The notes beneath the pieces are model-generated. The model worked only from the letters and a program-made list of their open reading frames with translations, was not told where the DNA came from and made no database searches. From NCBI RefSeq assembly GCF_900106665.1, contig NZ_FNNA01000001.1, forward strand, positions 868,001 through 932,000: a stretch of DNA of 64,000 bases, read 5' to 3'. This DNA is from Paracoccus sanguinis (GTDB lineage: Bacteria > Pseudomonadota > Alphaproteobacteria > Rhodobacterales > Rhodobacteraceae). The position numbers and the translations under genes were made by a program. Below are positions 43,993 through 54,324 of this stretch, in pieces. Position 1 is the first letter of the stretch; the number at the start of each line of letters is the position of its first letter.

Positions 43993-44288
43993 CTAGTCTA
44001 TGTCAGCGGCATGACAGACCGCCTCACCGTCAGCGGTGTGACGGCTCTAGTCCACGTCAGCGGCATGGCAGGCCTGCTCCGCGTCAGCGGCACGAGGGGC
44101 CAACCTACGTCAACAATCGGACGGGCATACTCAACGGCAGGGGCATTACGGAAGTGTCCCACCTCAGCGGCACGACAGGCGTGCTCCGCGTCAGCAGCAC
44201 GACAGGCCAAATCTACCTGAGCAACAGGACGGCCCTACTCTACGTCAGCACCACAACGGGCCTTATTATACTTCAGCGGCATGACGGG
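43993..44288. repeat. 27-bp tandem repeat array, eleven units, coding for a 9-residue repeat
   Basis: Units start at 43993, 44020, 44047, 44074, 44101, 44127, 44154, 44181, 44208, 44235 and 44262. All are 27 bp except the fifth (26 bp, one base lost). A common core is gtcagcggcacgacaggc. Read in one frame, and after the one-base gap in the next, the units give a 9-residue repeat: LVYVSGMTD, RLTVSGVTA, LVHVSGMAG, LLRVSGTRG and, after the gap, VLRVSSTTG, LLYVSTTTG. Alternating L-x-V-S-G-x-T looks like a beta-helix rung. There is no start codon with ribosome site, so it is not a working gene as it stands. The array is less GC-rich than its surroundings. Confidence 0.85.
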
Positions 44289-44675
44289 CGTATTCTTGCA
44301 GGCCCCAAGCTCGTGCCGCGACAGTGACATCGACCCATGCCCCGCGACCGGCGCCCTCGCCCGCTACCGGGGGACACCACCGACCAAGCACCCCGGACAG
44401 CCTCCGCCCGCTGCCCCCTCACCCAAGAACAAAGCGAGGGGTTCCGGCCCCCCACGGACCGGAACCCCTCTTTCTCGCGTGCTCCATGCACCACACGCGA
44501 AACCGGAATGCGCCGGGCCGTCCTGGCCGTGCACCATGGATGCCACATCCGCCCTTCCCGATCAAACGCGGAACATCTTGCATTTGAGCGATCCGGCCGC
44601 CGCGCTCGCCCCTTGGTCTCGGCGCGCGGCGGATGTATCCCGCCCCTCGCCACGGCTTCCAGAAAAGGTGACCCG
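44289..44675. other. gap between the 27-bp array and the DUF4170 gene
   Basis: About 390 bp without a gene I can support, apart from the terminator at 44436-44474. Overlapping open frames on both strands give only Pro/Arg/Ser-rich peptides with no ribosome site or motif. The last ~200 bp must contain the promoter of the DUF4170-waaA-lpxK operon. Its elements are not obvious. Confidence 0.4.
44436..44474 (+). terminator. strong intrinsic terminator
   Basis: gaggggttccgg (44436-44447) pairs perfectly over 12 bp with ccggaacccctc (44459-44470) across an 11-base loop, followed by tttctc. On the minus strand the same hairpin is followed by a weaker T-containing stretch (gctttgttc), so it may act in both directions. 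It lies 530 bp after dsbA, the only upstream plus-strand gene. Confidence 0.8.
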
Positions 44676-44915
44676 ATGACTCAGCGCCTGCACCTCGTCT
44701 ATGGCGGAGAGCTGACCGCCTCGCACTCGACCGAGTTCCGCGACCCGTCGGCGATCCATGTCGTCGGCATCTACCCGAACTACGCCGCCGCCTATGACGC
44801 CTGGAAGGCGCAGGCGCAGGCCACCGTGGACCAGGCGCAGACGCGCTATTTCATCGCCCACCTGCACCGGCTGCACGACCCCGAGGACGCGGCCGCCCCG
44901 CCGCCCGCGGGCTGA
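44676..44915 (+). CDS. DUF4170 family protein
   Basis: 79 residues: MTQRLHLVYGGELTASHSTE, FRDPSAIHVVGIYPNYAAAY, DAWKAQAQATVDQAQTRYFI and AHLHRLHDPEDAAAPP. This is the full length and pattern of DUF4170, a small alphaproteobacterial protein of unknown function found next to Kdo transferase genes. A ribosome site AAAAGGTG precedes the ATG. It is ten bases before waaA and probably heads the DUF4170-waaA-lpxK operon. Confidence 0.88.
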   Translation: MTQRLHLVYGGELTASHSTEFRDPSAIHVVGIYPNYAAAYDAWKAQAQATVDQAQTRYFIAHLHRLHDPEDAAAPPPAG

Positions 44916-44925
44916 GACGGCGGCG

Positions 44926-46128
44926 ATGGCGGCGTTCGGCGACCTCGCGCAGTGGCTCTCGCTCAGGGGGGCGCGGGGGGGCCAGCCTGACCGGCACGCG
45001 CAGTTGCCCAAGGGCGACGGGCCGCTGATCCTGATGGTGGGCGAGGCGCCGGGGCTGGCGCAGGCGCTGCGCCGGCGGCGGCGCGGGGTGCGGCTGGCGC
45101 AGGTCGGCCCGCCGGGCGCCGGGGGCGAGGGCCGGGGCGCGCCGGTGCTGGCGCCGCTGCCCACCGACGCAGGCCCGGCGCGGGCGCTGATCGAGCGGAC
45201 CCTTCCCGCCGCGCTGGTGCTCGCCGACGGGACCATCCCGGCGGCGCTGATCGCGGCCTGCGACGACGCGGGCGTGCCGGTCACGCTGATCGCCGACCGC
45301 CACCAGATCGCCGCCGCCGCCGCCCGCACCGCCTGGCGCGGGCTGCGCCGCGGCCCGCTCGTCCGCCTCGCGCGGGTGCTGGTCCCCGACCGCGCGGCCG
45401 AGGATGCCGCGATGCGCGCCGGCATCGCCCCGCCGCGGATCGAGATCGTGGGCCTCGCCGCGCCGGTCGCCACGCCCCTGCGCTGCAACCTGCGGGAATA
45501 TGCGGCGCTTCGGCCGATGCTCGCCAACCGCCACGTCTGGCTGGCCGCCGCCCTGCCGGCGGTCGAGGCGCCGGCGGTCATGGCCGCGCAGCGCGCCGTG
45601 CTCTCCTCGCACCACCGGGCGCTGCTGATCGCCGCGCCGGTCCGCCCCGAGGATGCCGCCCCCATCGCCGCCGCCGCCGAGGCCGCCGGGCTGACCGTCG
45701 CCCGCCGCGACCAGGACGAAGAGCCCGATGCCGAGGTCAACGTGCTGGTGGCCGAGGACAGCGCCGAGCTGGGACTGTGGTATCGCCTCGCCCCCGTGGC
45801 CTTCATGGGCGGCACGCTGATCGCGGGTGAGGCGACGCCGCGCCACCCGCACGAGCCGGCGGGCCTCGGCGCCGCGATCCTGCACGGCCCGCATCTGGCC
45901 ACCCATGCCGAGCTGTGGCGGGCGCTCGACGACGCCGGCGGCGCGCGGGTGGTCCGCAACGCCGTCCAGCTTGGCACCGCGATCGAGGAGCTAGGTGCGC
46001 CCGACCTCGCCGCGAGGCTCGCGCTGGCCGCGTGGCAACAGGCGACCGCGGGGGCCGAGGTCTCGCGCCGGATCGCCGAGGCGGTGCTGTCCGATCTGCC
46101 CGACACCGCGCCGGGGCTACTGCCATGA
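44926..46128 (+). CDS. waaA: 3-deoxy-D-manno-octulosonic acid (Kdo) transferase WaaA
   Basis: 400 residues. It adds Kdo to lipid IVA. The C-terminal glycosyltransferase half shows [20 protein letters not shown] and [20 protein letters not shown] with [20 protein letters not shown], the diagnostic Kdo-transferase pattern. The N-terminal half is weaker ([30 protein letters not shown]). It lacks the N-terminal membrane anchor of the enterobacterial enzyme and is a little short of the usual 420-430 residues. ATG 44926. Its TGA overlaps the lpxK ATG. Confidence 0.88.
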   Translation: MAAFGDLAQWLSLRGARGGQPDRHAQLPKGDGPLILMVGEAPGLAQALRRRRRGVRLAQVGPPGAGGEGRGAPVLAPLPTDAGPARALIERTLPAALVLADGTIPAALIAACDDAGVPVTLIADRHQIAAAAARTAWRGLRRGPLVRLARVLVPDRAAEDAAMRAGIAPPRIEIVGLAAPVATPLRCNLREYAALRPMLANRHVWLAAALPAVEAPAVMAAQRAVLSSHHRALLIAAPVRPEDAAPIAAAAEAAGLTVARRDQDEEPDAEVNVLVAEDSAELGLWYRLAPVAFMGGTLIAGEATPRHPHEPAGLGAAILHGPHLATHAELWRALDDAGGARVVRNAVQLGTAIEELGAPDLAARLALAAWQQATAGAEVSRRIAEAVLSDLPDTAPGLLP

Positions 46129-47141
46129 CGCTCAGGGCGCCGGGTTTCTGGGACCGTTCGCCGGGGATGCTGGCGCGGCTGCTGTCGCCGCTGGGTGCGC
46201 TCTATGCCGCGGGGACCGCGCGGCGGCTCGCGCGGGGGACCGCGGCGCGGGGTGGGCGGGCCCGCGTCGGGGTGCCGGTGATCTGCGTCGGCAACCTCGA
46301 CGCGGGCGGCACCGGCAAGACGCCCACGGTGATCGCGCTGATCGAGCGGCTGGCGGCGCGCGGCGCGGCCGTCCATGTCGTCAGCCGAGGCCACGGCGGG
46401 ACCGAGACCGGCCCGCTGCGGGTCGAGGAACGCCGCCACACCGCCGCCCAAGTCGGCGACGAGCCTCTGCTGCTGTCGGCCTTCGCCCCTGTCTGGGTGG
46501 CGCGCGACCGCGTGGCCGGGGCGCGGGCGGCGGTGGCCGCGGGGGCGCAGGCGATCCTGCTCGACGACGGGTTCCAGGACCCGGCGCTGGCCCATGACCT
46601 CGCGCTGGTAGTGGTCGATGCGGGCCGCGGCTGGGGCAACGGGCTGTGCCTGCCCGCCGGGCCGCTGCGCGAGCCGGTGGCGGCGGGGCTGGCTCGCGCC
46701 GACCTGGTGCTGTCGATCGGCGAGCCGCCTGCGCAGGCGGCATTCGGCGCGCGCTACGGCACCCTGCCGGTGCCGCGGCTGACCGGGGCGCTGGCGCCGC
46801 TGCCGACGGGGATGGACTGGCAGGGGCTGCGGGCGCTCGCCTTTGCCGGGATCGGGCGGCCGGAGAAGTTCTTCACCACCCTCCGCGGCCTCGGCGCCGA
46901 GGTGGTGCGGGCCGAGCCGCTGGCCGACCACCAGCCGTTCTCGACCCAGCTTCTCACCCGGCTCGAGGCCGAGGCGCGGCTCATCGGCGCGCAGCTCGTG
47001 ACGACCGAGAAGGACGCGGCGCGGCTGCCGGCGCGGTTCCGGCCCAAGGTGCTGACTTTGCCGGTGCGGCTGCGGCTCAACGACCCCGCCCCGCTCGACG
47101 CGGCGCTCGACCGGGTGCTGGGGGCGCGCGGGGGCGCGTAG
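46125..47141 (+). CDS. lpxK: tetraacyldisaccharide 4'-kinase LpxK
   Basis: 338 residues. It phosphorylates the 4' position of the lipid A precursor. The P-loop is [20 protein letters not shown], with [28 protein letters not shown] and [20 protein letters not shown], all conserved in LpxK. An N-terminal membrane-associated region ([20 protein letters not shown]) is present. Overlap with waaA (ATGA) couples the two lipid A steps. Confidence 0.96.
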   Translation: MTLRAPGFWDRSPGMLARLLSPLGALYAAGTARRLARGTAARGGRARVGVPVICVGNLDAGGTGKTPTVIALIERLAARGAAVHVVSRGHGGTETGPLRVEERRHTAAQVGDEPLLLSAFAPVWVARDRVAGARAAVAAGAQAILLDDGFQDPALAHDLALVVVDAGRGWGNGLCLPAGPLREPVAAGLARADLVLSIGEPPAQAAFGARYGTLPVPRLTGALAPLPTGMDWQGLRALAFAGIGRPEKFFTTLRGLGAEVVRAEPLADHQPFSTQLLTRLEAEARLIGAQLVTTEKDAARLPARFRPKVLTLPVRLRLNDPAPLDAALDRVLGARGGA

Positions 47142-47169
47142 TCCGGCCCGCGGCGCGGGGTGGGAGACG

Positions 47170-47192
47170 CCGGAGCCTCCGGCGGGGATATT
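47170..47192. repeat. dispersed motif copy (ccggag-c-ctccgg then ggggatattt)
   Basis: A small perfect palindrome followed by ggggatattt, the reverse complement of the aaatatcccc motif seen at 30603 and 56663. It lies just after lpxK. It could be a weak terminator or a dispersed Rhodobacterales repeat. Confidence 0.5.
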
Positions 47193-47373
47193 TCCGTCAA
47201 GGGAGAGGGGGCGGCCTGCGCGCCCGGGGGCCCGGGCGGCGGCGCAGCCGGGCCGGGGCTACGCGACGACGCCGTTGCACCGGGGCGCGGGCCATGCACA
47301 GGTCGGCGGGATGGGTATCGAGGCGGGGCCGGGCGTGGGCGCAGAGCGGGATCGGGGACCGGAGGCGCTGGAG

Positions 47374-48435
47374 ATGCGCCGCGCGGGCGACCGTCTGGCG
47401 CTGGCCGGGCCGCTTGACCTGCGCCACCTGCCCGGCGCCGACGCGATGGAGGGGGTGGCGACGCTCGACCTTGGCGGGCTCACCCGGCTCGACACCGCCG
47501 GGGCTTGGTTCCTGCATGACGCGCAGTTGCGGGGCGTGACGCTCGAGGCGCTGCCGGCGGCGCGCCAGCCGCTGCTCGACGCGGTGATCGCCGCCTGGCC
47601 CGCGCCTGACCCGCCTGCGCCGAAGGCCGCGGGCGGCTGGCGGCAGCCGGTCGAGGCGGTGGGCCGCGCGGTCGCGGCGGCGGCGGGCTATCTCGGCGCG
47701 CTGGCGGAATATCTCGGCCGCTTCCTCGCCCGGCTCGCGTACGGCCTGACCCATCCGGGCAGCCTGCGGGTGACGGCGCTCGTCCACCATTCCCAGCAGG
47801 TCGGGCTGGCGGCGGTGCCCATCGTCGTCACCATCTCGTTCCTGATCGGGGTCGTCATCGCCTATCAGGGCGCGTGGCAGCTGCGCAGCTTCGGGGCCGA
47901 GATCTTCACCGTCGATCTGGTCGCCATTTCGGTGCTGCGGGAACTCGCGGTGCTGCTGACCGCCATCGTCGTCGCCGGCCGCTCGGGCGCCGCCATCACC
48001 GCCGCCATCGGCGCGATGAAGATGCGCGAAGAGGTCGACGCCATGCGGGTGCTCGACATCAGCCCCGACGACGCGCTGATCGTGCCGCGGGTGCTGGCGC
48101 TGGTGCTGATGATGCCGATCCTCGCGCTGATCGCCGACATCGCGGGGCTGGCGGGCGGGGCGGTCATGGCGTGGCTGACGCTCGACATCACGCCGATGAT
48201 GTTCGTCCAGCGGGTCGCGGCCAATACTGGCGTGAACCACGCAGCGACCGGGCTGGCCAAGGCGCCGATCTTCGGGCTGCTGATCGGGGTCATCGCCTGC
48301 CACGCCGGGATGCAGGTCGGCGGCGACACCGAATCGCTCGGCCGGCGCACCTCGCAATCCGTGGTGTCGGCGATCTTCGCGGTGATCCTCGCCGATGCGC
48401 TGTTCTCGATCTTCTTCGCGAGGGTCGGATGGTAG
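47374..48435 (+). CDS. mlaE: MlaE-type permease with N-terminal STAS-like region
   Basis: 353 residues from the preferred start. The first ~95 residues (MRRAGDRLALAGPLDLRHLP; ATLDLGGLTRLDTAGAWFLH) look like a STAS domain, which many alphaproteobacterial MlaE proteins carry. The permease part has HPGSLRVTALVHHSQQVGLA, LRELAVLLTAIVVAGRSGAA and DAMRVLDISPDDALIVPRVL, then four or five membrane helices. The complex moves phospholipids between the two membranes. ATG 47374 has GGAGG eight bases upstream. An ATG at 47311 would add 21 residues. Confidence 0.9.
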   Translation: MRRAGDRLALAGPLDLRHLPGADAMEGVATLDLGGLTRLDTAGAWFLHDAQLRGVTLEALPAARQPLLDAVIAAWPAPDPPAPKAAGGWRQPVEAVGRAVAAAAGYLGALAEYLGRFLARLAYGLTHPGSLRVTALVHHSQQVGLAAVPIVVTISFLIGVVIAYQGAWQLRSFGAEIFTVDLVAISVLRELAVLLTAIVVAGRSGAAITAAIGAMKMREEVDAMRVLDISPDDALIVPRVLALVLMMPILALIADIAGLAGGAVMAWLTLDITPMMFVQRVAANTGVNHAATGLAKAPIFGLLIGVIACHAGMQVGGDTESLGRRTSQSVVSAIFAVILADALFSIFFARVGW

Positions 48436-49256
48436 ACGCGCCGATCATCAAGGTTCGCGGGCTGGTGACGCGCTTCGGGACCAACACCATCCATGACGGG
48501 CTCGACCTCGACGTGCGGCGGGGCGAGATCCTCGGCATCGTCGGCGGCTCGGGCACCGGCAAGTCGGTGCTGCTCAGGACCATCGTCGGGCTACTGACCC
48601 CGGCCGCGGGCACGGTCGAGGTGGCGGGCATCGACGTGCACCGCGCGACCGGGCCCGAGCGCGCGGCGCTCGAGGGGATCTGGGGGGTGATGTTCCAGGA
48701 CGGGGCGCTGTTCTCGACCCTGACCGTGCGCGAGAACGTCGAGGTGCCGATGCGCGGCCACCCGCTGTCGCCCGAGGCCCGGCAGGGGATCGCCGACCTC
48801 AAGATCGCCATGGCCGGGCTGCCCTTCTCGGCGGGCGGCAAGTATCCCTCGCAGCTGTCGGGCGGGATGCGGAAGCGGGCGGGGCTGGCGCGGGCGCTGG
48901 CGCTCGACCCGCAGATCCTGTTTCTGGACGAGCCGACGGCGGGCCTCGACCCGATCGGCGCGTCCGAGTTCGACCGGCTGATCGTCGGCCTGCGCGATGC
49001 GCTGGGGCTGACGGTGTTTCTGGTCACCCACGACCTCGACACGCTGCACGCCTGCGCCGACCGGATCGCGGTGCTGGCCGAGAAGCGGGTGCTCGCCACC
49101 GGCACGATGGCCGAGATGGGGCGTGTCGATCACCCCTGGGTGCGCGAATATTTCCACGGCCCGCGGGCGCGCGCGGCCGAGGCGGATGCCGCGGGCGGCG
49201 CGGACCGGACAGACGCCGCGGACGGCGCGGCAGGATCGCAGGCAGGACGGGACTGA
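48429..49256 (+). CDS. mlaF: phospholipid transport ATP-binding protein MlaF
   Basis: 275 residues. Walker A is VGGSGTGKSVLLRTI, Q-loop VMFQDGALFSTLTVRENVEV, signature YPSQLSGGMRKRAGLARALA, Walker [21 protein letters not shown] and H-loop LVTHDLDTLHA. This is the Mkl/MlaF type. The ATG lies seven bases inside the 3' end of mlaE. The C-terminus has a short Ala/Asp/Gly tail. It energises MlaE and precedes mlaD by two bases. Confidence 0.95.
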   Translation: MVDAPIIKVRGLVTRFGTNTIHDGLDLDVRRGEILGIVGGSGTGKSVLLRTIVGLLTPAAGTVEVAGIDVHRATGPERAALEGIWGVMFQDGALFSTLTVRENVEVPMRGHPLSPEARQGIADLKIAMAGLPFSAGGKYPSQLSGGMRKRAGLARALALDPQILFLDEPTAGLDPIGASEFDRLIVGLRDALGLTVFLVTHDLDTLHACADRIAVLAEKRVLATGTMAEMGRVDHPWVREYFHGPRARAAEADAAGGADRTDAADGAAGSQAGRD

Positions 49257-49258
49257 CG

Positions 49259-50719
49259 ATGGAAACGAAAGCCAACTACCTGCTGATCGGCAGCTTCACC
49301 ATCGCCGGGTTCCTGGGGCTGCTGGCATTCCTGATGTGGTTCATGGGCCGCGACGGGCAGAACGCCTTTGACGATTACGTCGTGGTCTTCCCCGAGATCG
49401 GCGGCATCTCGGCCGGCACGCAGGTGCAGTTCTCGGGCGTGCCGGTGGGCCAGGTCACCGACATCCGGCTTGACCCCGACGGGCGGGTGCGGGTGCAGCT
49501 CAGGCTGCGCGCCGACACCCCGATCCGCACCGACAGCGAGGCGGTGATGGTCCCGCAGGGCATCACCGGCCTGTCCACGGTCTCGGTCTCGGCCGGCACC
49601 GGCACCGCGCCGCTGCTCGAAGAGCCCGAAGAGGGGCTGCCGCAGATCCGCGCCGGGCGCTCGACGCTCGATTCGATCACCGAGGCCGCGCCCGAGCTGG
49701 TGGACGAGCTGCGCAACTCGGCCGCCCAGCTTTCGCGGCTGTTGAGCGACGAGAACCTCGCCCACGCCGATGCGGTGCTGCGCAACGTGGACCAGGCGTC
49801 GGGCAAGCTGGACCAGGCGATCGGCGACATCTCCGAGGCGGTGTCGGGCATCGCCGGGGTGGGGGCGACGCTCAAGGATTTCTCGACCCAGTTCGACGGG
49901 CTGGGGGCGCGGATCGACGGCGCGCTGGCGAGCGTCGATTCGGCCGCGAGCGGGGTCGGCAAGGCCGCCGAGGCGGTCGCGGCGACGGATTTCGCTGCGC
50001 TCTCGACCGAGGCCAAGGGGGTGCTGGCCGACGCGCGGGCGCTGATCGGCTCGGATGCCGCGGCGGCGCTGCCGGGCAAGCTGGGCGGGACGCTCGACCA
50101 GGCCTCGGCGATGCTGACGGAGCTGCGCGAGGGCGGGACGGCCGGGCGGCTCAACGAGGCGCTGACCGGCGTCTCGACCGCCGCCGCGCAGGTGACCGAG
50201 GCCGCGCGCGGGCTCGACGGCAAGATCGACGGCGCGCTGACCGGGATTGAGTCCGCGGCCGGCGAGGTCGGGACCGCCGCCAAATCGGTCGCGGCGGTGG
50301 ATTTCGCGGCGCTCTCGGCCGAGGCGCAGGGGATCCTCGCGGATCTGCGGGCGATGATCGGCTCGGACGACGCCGCGGCGCTGCCGCGGAACCTGTCGGA
50401 CACGCTGGCGGCGGCCTCGGCGGTGCTGAAGGACCTGCACGAGGGCGGCACGGCGCAGCGCCTCAACCAGTCGCTGACCGCGATCAGCGAGGCGGCGGCG
50501 CGGGTCGGGCGCGCGGCGGACGGCATCGCGCCCTTGTCGGCGCGGCTGCAACAGCTCGCCGCGCGGACCGATCAGGTGGTGTCGAGCTTCGGCGGCAACG
50601 GCGCGCTGCAGGCCGAGTTCACCCGCGCGCTGCGCGAGGTGGCGCGGGCGGCGGCCTCGGTCGGCTCGACTGCCCGCGCGATCGAGCGCAACCCGCAGTC
50701 GATCATCCGCGGGCGCTGA
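49259..50719 (+). CDS. mlaD: MlaD/MCE substrate-binding protein with long internally duplicated tail
   Basis: 486 residues. An N-terminal membrane helix (LLIGSFTIAGFLGLLAFLMW) anchors a single MCE domain (about 38-120: VVVFPEIGGISAGTQVQFSG, VPVGQVTDIRLDPDGRVRVQ). The rest is a helical tail with two tandem copies of a ~104-residue unit (residues ~219-322 and ~323-425). Both begin IDGAL, contain DFAALS, LIGSD or MIGSD, EGGTA and RLN, and align without gaps. MlaD rings normally end soon after the MCE domain, so the long tail is closer to PqiB/YebT-like or Mce proteins that bridge the periplasm. mlaD follows mlaF by two bases. Confidence 0.93.
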   Translation: METKANYLLIGSFTIAGFLGLLAFLMWFMGRDGQNAFDDYVVVFPEIGGISAGTQVQFSGVPVGQVTDIRLDPDGRVRVQLRLRADTPIRTDSEAVMVPQGITGLSTVSVSAGTGTAPLLEEPEEGLPQIRAGRSTLDSITEAAPELVDELRNSAAQLSRLLSDENLAHADAVLRNVDQASGKLDQAIGDISEAVSGIAGVGATLKDFSTQFDGLGARIDGALASVDSAASGVGKAAEAVAATDFAALSTEAKGVLADARALIGSDAAAALPGKLGGTLDQASAMLTELREGGTAGRLNEALTGVSTAAAQVTEAARGLDGKIDGALTGIESAAGEVGTAAKSVAAVDFAALSAEAQGILADLRAMIGSDDAAALPRNLSDTLAAASAVLKDLHEGGTAQRLNQSLTAISEAAARVGRAADGIAPLSARLQQLAARTDQVVSSFGGNGALQAEFTRALREVARAAASVGSTARAIERNPQSIIRGR

Positions 50720-50737
50720 ACCGGGTCCGAGAGGCGA

Positions 50738-50823
50738 TGGTGCGGGCGGCGGGACTTGAACCCGCACGGCCGTTGGGCCCAGGGAGTTTAAGTCCCATGC
50801 GTCTACCATTCCGCCACGCCCGC
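50738..50823 (-). tRNA. tRNA-Leu (UAA)
   Basis: The minus strand folds as a class II tRNA of 86 nt with CCA encoded. Acceptor gcgggcg pairs with cgcccgc. The anticodon stem-loop ggga-cttaaac-tccc carries UAA. The variable arm is ctgggcccaacggccg-like. The T arm is gcggg-ttcaagt-cccgc. The D arm contains aatggtaga. It stands alone between mlaD and the alkB gene. Confidence 0.95.
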
Positions 50824-51040
50824 ACGCGGATCGGGGTAAGCGCGGACGGGCGTTGCTGCAAGGGGGTCTGCCCGCGGCTCGCACGCGCCCACGTTACGAG
50901 CGGCCGCACCGGCCGCCGCGCCCGGAACATGCGCCGCGCGACGGGCAGCCGCCCCAATCCAGCGTCTTTCCGGCCCAAATACCCCATCCCGCAGCGGTCC
51001 CCCGTTCCGCCCGCGCCCCCGGCGCGCTAGAACCCTCGGC

Positions 51041-52165
51041 ATGAGCCCGCTCCGCTCCGCCCTGCCGTTCTGGATGTCGCTGGCGCTGGTGCCGCTCGCC
51101 GGGCTGGCGATGGCGCGGGGCGGGTGGTGGTGGGCGCTGATCCCGGCCTACGCGTGGTATCTCGTCACCGGGCTCGACGCGCTTCTGGGGCTCAACACCG
51201 AGAACCCGGACCCCGAGACCCCGACGGCGCGGCTCGTCTGGCACCGCGCGATCACGGTGATCTGGCCGCCGGTGCAGGCGGTGGTGCTGTTCACCGCGAT
51301 CTGGGTCGCCACCCACGGCACCCATCTCGGCACCGCTGAGAAGCTGGGCCTGTTCTTCGGCCTCGGCGTGATGACCGGCACCATCGGCATGGTCTACGCC
51401 CACGAGCTTCTGCACCAGAAACCCGCGTGGGAGCGGGCGTTGGGCGACCTGCTGCTCGCCATGACGCTGTATTCCCATTTCCGCAGCGAGCATCTGCTCG
51501 TCCATCACGCCTGGGTCGCCACCCCGCGCGACGCCGTCTCGGCGCGCTACAACGAGGGGTTCTATCGCTTCTTCGCCCGCGTGCTCAGCGACTGCCCGCG
51601 CTCGGCCTGGCGCGCCGAGCGGCGGCTTCTGGCCCGCGCCGGGCGGCCCTGGTGGGACCGGCGCAACCCCTTCTGGCGCTACGCCGCGCTGCAGGCCGCG
51701 ATGCTGGGCCTCGCCGCCGCGCTCGGCGGGTGGGAGGGGCTGGCCCTCTTCCTCTGGCAGGCCTTCGTCGCCGTCTGGCAGCTCGAGCTGACGAACTACG
51801 TCGAGCACTACGGCCTCACCCGCCGCCACATGGGCGAGGGGCGGTACGAGCCGGTGCGCCCGCGCCACAGCTGGAATGCGGCGCACACGGCGTCGAACTG
51901 GCTGCTCATCAACCTCCAGCGCCACTCGGACCACCACTACAAGCCCGATCGGCGCTTTCCGCTGTTGAAGACCTACACCCCCGACGAGGCCCCGCAGCTG
52001 CCCTACGGCTACCCGGCGATGACCTTCGTGGCGATGGTCCCGCCGTGGTGGCGGCGGCGGATGAACCCGCGGGTGCGGGCCTGGCGGCGGCAGTTCTACC
52101 CCGACATCGCGGACTGGAAACCCTACGCGCAGGGCGCGCTGCCGATGCCGAGGGGGGCGCTGTAG
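51041..52165 (+). CDS. alkB: alkane 1-monooxygenase (AlkB-type)
   Basis: 374 residues. This integral-membrane di-iron enzyme hydroxylates the terminal carbon of alkanes or related hydrocarbons. Histidine boxes are YAHELLHQKP, SEHLLVHHAWVATPRD and NLQRHSDHHYKPDRRF, and the AlkB signature is ELTNYVEHYGLTRRH. Five or six membrane segments lie before and between the boxes. No rubredoxin gene is next to it. The start is ATG 51041, with no strong ribosome site (cctcggc). It ends close to the ccrM terminator. Confidence 0.93.
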   Translation: MSPLRSALPFWMSLALVPLAGLAMARGGWWWALIPAYAWYLVTGLDALLGLNTENPDPETPTARLVWHRAITVIWPPVQAVVLFTAIWVATHGTHLGTAEKLGLFFGLGVMTGTIGMVYAHELLHQKPAWERALGDLLLAMTLYSHFRSEHLLVHHAWVATPRDAVSARYNEGFYRFFARVLSDCPRSAWRAERRLLARAGRPWWDRRNPFWRYAALQAAMLGLAAALGGWEGLALFLWQAFVAVWQLELTNYVEHYGLTRRHMGEGRYEPVRPRHSWNAAHTASNWLLINLQRHSDHHYKPDRRFPLLKTYTPDEAPQLPYGYPAMTFVAMVPPWWRRRMNPRVRAWRRQFYPDIADWKPYAQGALPMPRGAL

Positions 52166-52170
52166 GGCAG

Positions 52171-52201
52171 AAAAAAACCCCGCCAGGTCACCCTGGCGGG
52201 G
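52171..52201 (-). terminator. intrinsic terminator of ccrM
   Basis: On the minus strand ccccgccagg pairs with cctggcgggg (10-bp stem, loop gtga) followed by seven T residues. It lies 63 bp after the ccrM stop and directly after the alkB stop, but only the minus strand has the T run. Confidence 0.9.
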
Positions 52202-52263
52202 CAAGTTCGTCCCGCGGCGCGCGGGGGGAAACCCCGGTCGCCCGAGACACCGGCGAACCTGCG

Positions 52264-53505
<1,242 letters not shown>

Positions 53506-53507
<2 letters not shown>

Positions 53508-54168
53508 AGTCTGTTAGCGATAGTTCTGGACACAATATCTTGTGAACCGCGGGAAAGCCGCGCCTATGGAATGGGGTGGGGCCAAGGTCGCGCAGCGCGG
53601 TCCGGTGCTCGGCCGTGGGGTAGCCCATGTTCCGCTCCCACCCATAGCCGGGGTGCTGTTGCGCCAAATCCACCATGATCCGGTCGCGCGCCACCTTGGC
53701 GAGGATCGAGGCCGCGGCGATCGACAGGCTCAGCGCGTCGCCGCCGACGATGGCGCGGGCGGGGCGGTCGAGGTCGCGGGGGATGCGGTTGCCGTCCACC
53801 AGCACCACGCAAGGCGTCTGCGCCAGCGCCGCCACCGCCCGGCACATGGCGAGGTGGCTGGCGTGATAGATGTTGAGCGCGGCGATCTCCTCGACGCTCG
53901 CGTGGGCGACGGCCCAGATGGCGCAGGCCTCGATCCGCGCGGCGAGGCGCGCGCGCTCGGGGGCCTCGAGCTTCTTGGAATCGTCCAGCCCCCGCGGGAT
54001 GCCGCGCGCCGGCAGGATCACAGCCGCCGCCGTCACCGGCCCGGCGAGCGGCCCGCGCCCGGCCTCGTCCACGCCGCAGACAAGCGTGGCGCCCTCGGCG
54101 AAGCAGGCGCGCTCGTGCCGCAGGGTGGGGCGCTGGCGGCGCGGGCGGGGTGCGGGAGAGACGGGCAT
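53506..54168 (-). CDS. rnhB: ribonuclease HII
   Basis: 220 residues. It removes ribonucleotides from DNA and RNA primers. The catalytic acidic residues are in [39 protein letters not shown] and [47 protein letters not shown] and [10 protein letters not shown] complete the pattern. ATG 54168 was chosen because AAGG lies eight bases upstream. The ATG two codons earlier is too close. It is divergent from the sorbosone-dehydrogenase-like gene and followed by ccrM. Confidence 0.95.
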
Positions 54169-54324
54169 CGGCATGGCCTTGGACGGTGGGGCGCCCGGTA
54201 GAGGACGGGGCGGGAGGGCTTGCCACTTTCCCACACCCCGCCGCAGGGTGGAAGGCGCGCACTGGGGGGCGGAACGGCCTGCCCGGTGGCGCGCGTTGTG
54301 GGACGAAACGCAAGGGGGGACGGC

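Noticed and set aside
44011..44220. 69-codon frame starting MTDRLTVSGV inside the 27-bp array, considered as a gene
   Set aside because: The ATG has no ribosome site, the repeat begins before it, and the frame breaks at the one-base gap after four units.
43993..44288. CRISPR array
   Set aside because: The units are contiguous with no spacers, and no cas genes are present.
44337..44675. Overlapping plus-strand frames between the 27-bp array and DUF4170
   Set aside because: They cross the strong terminator hairpin and have no motifs. DUF4170 starts cleanly at 44676.
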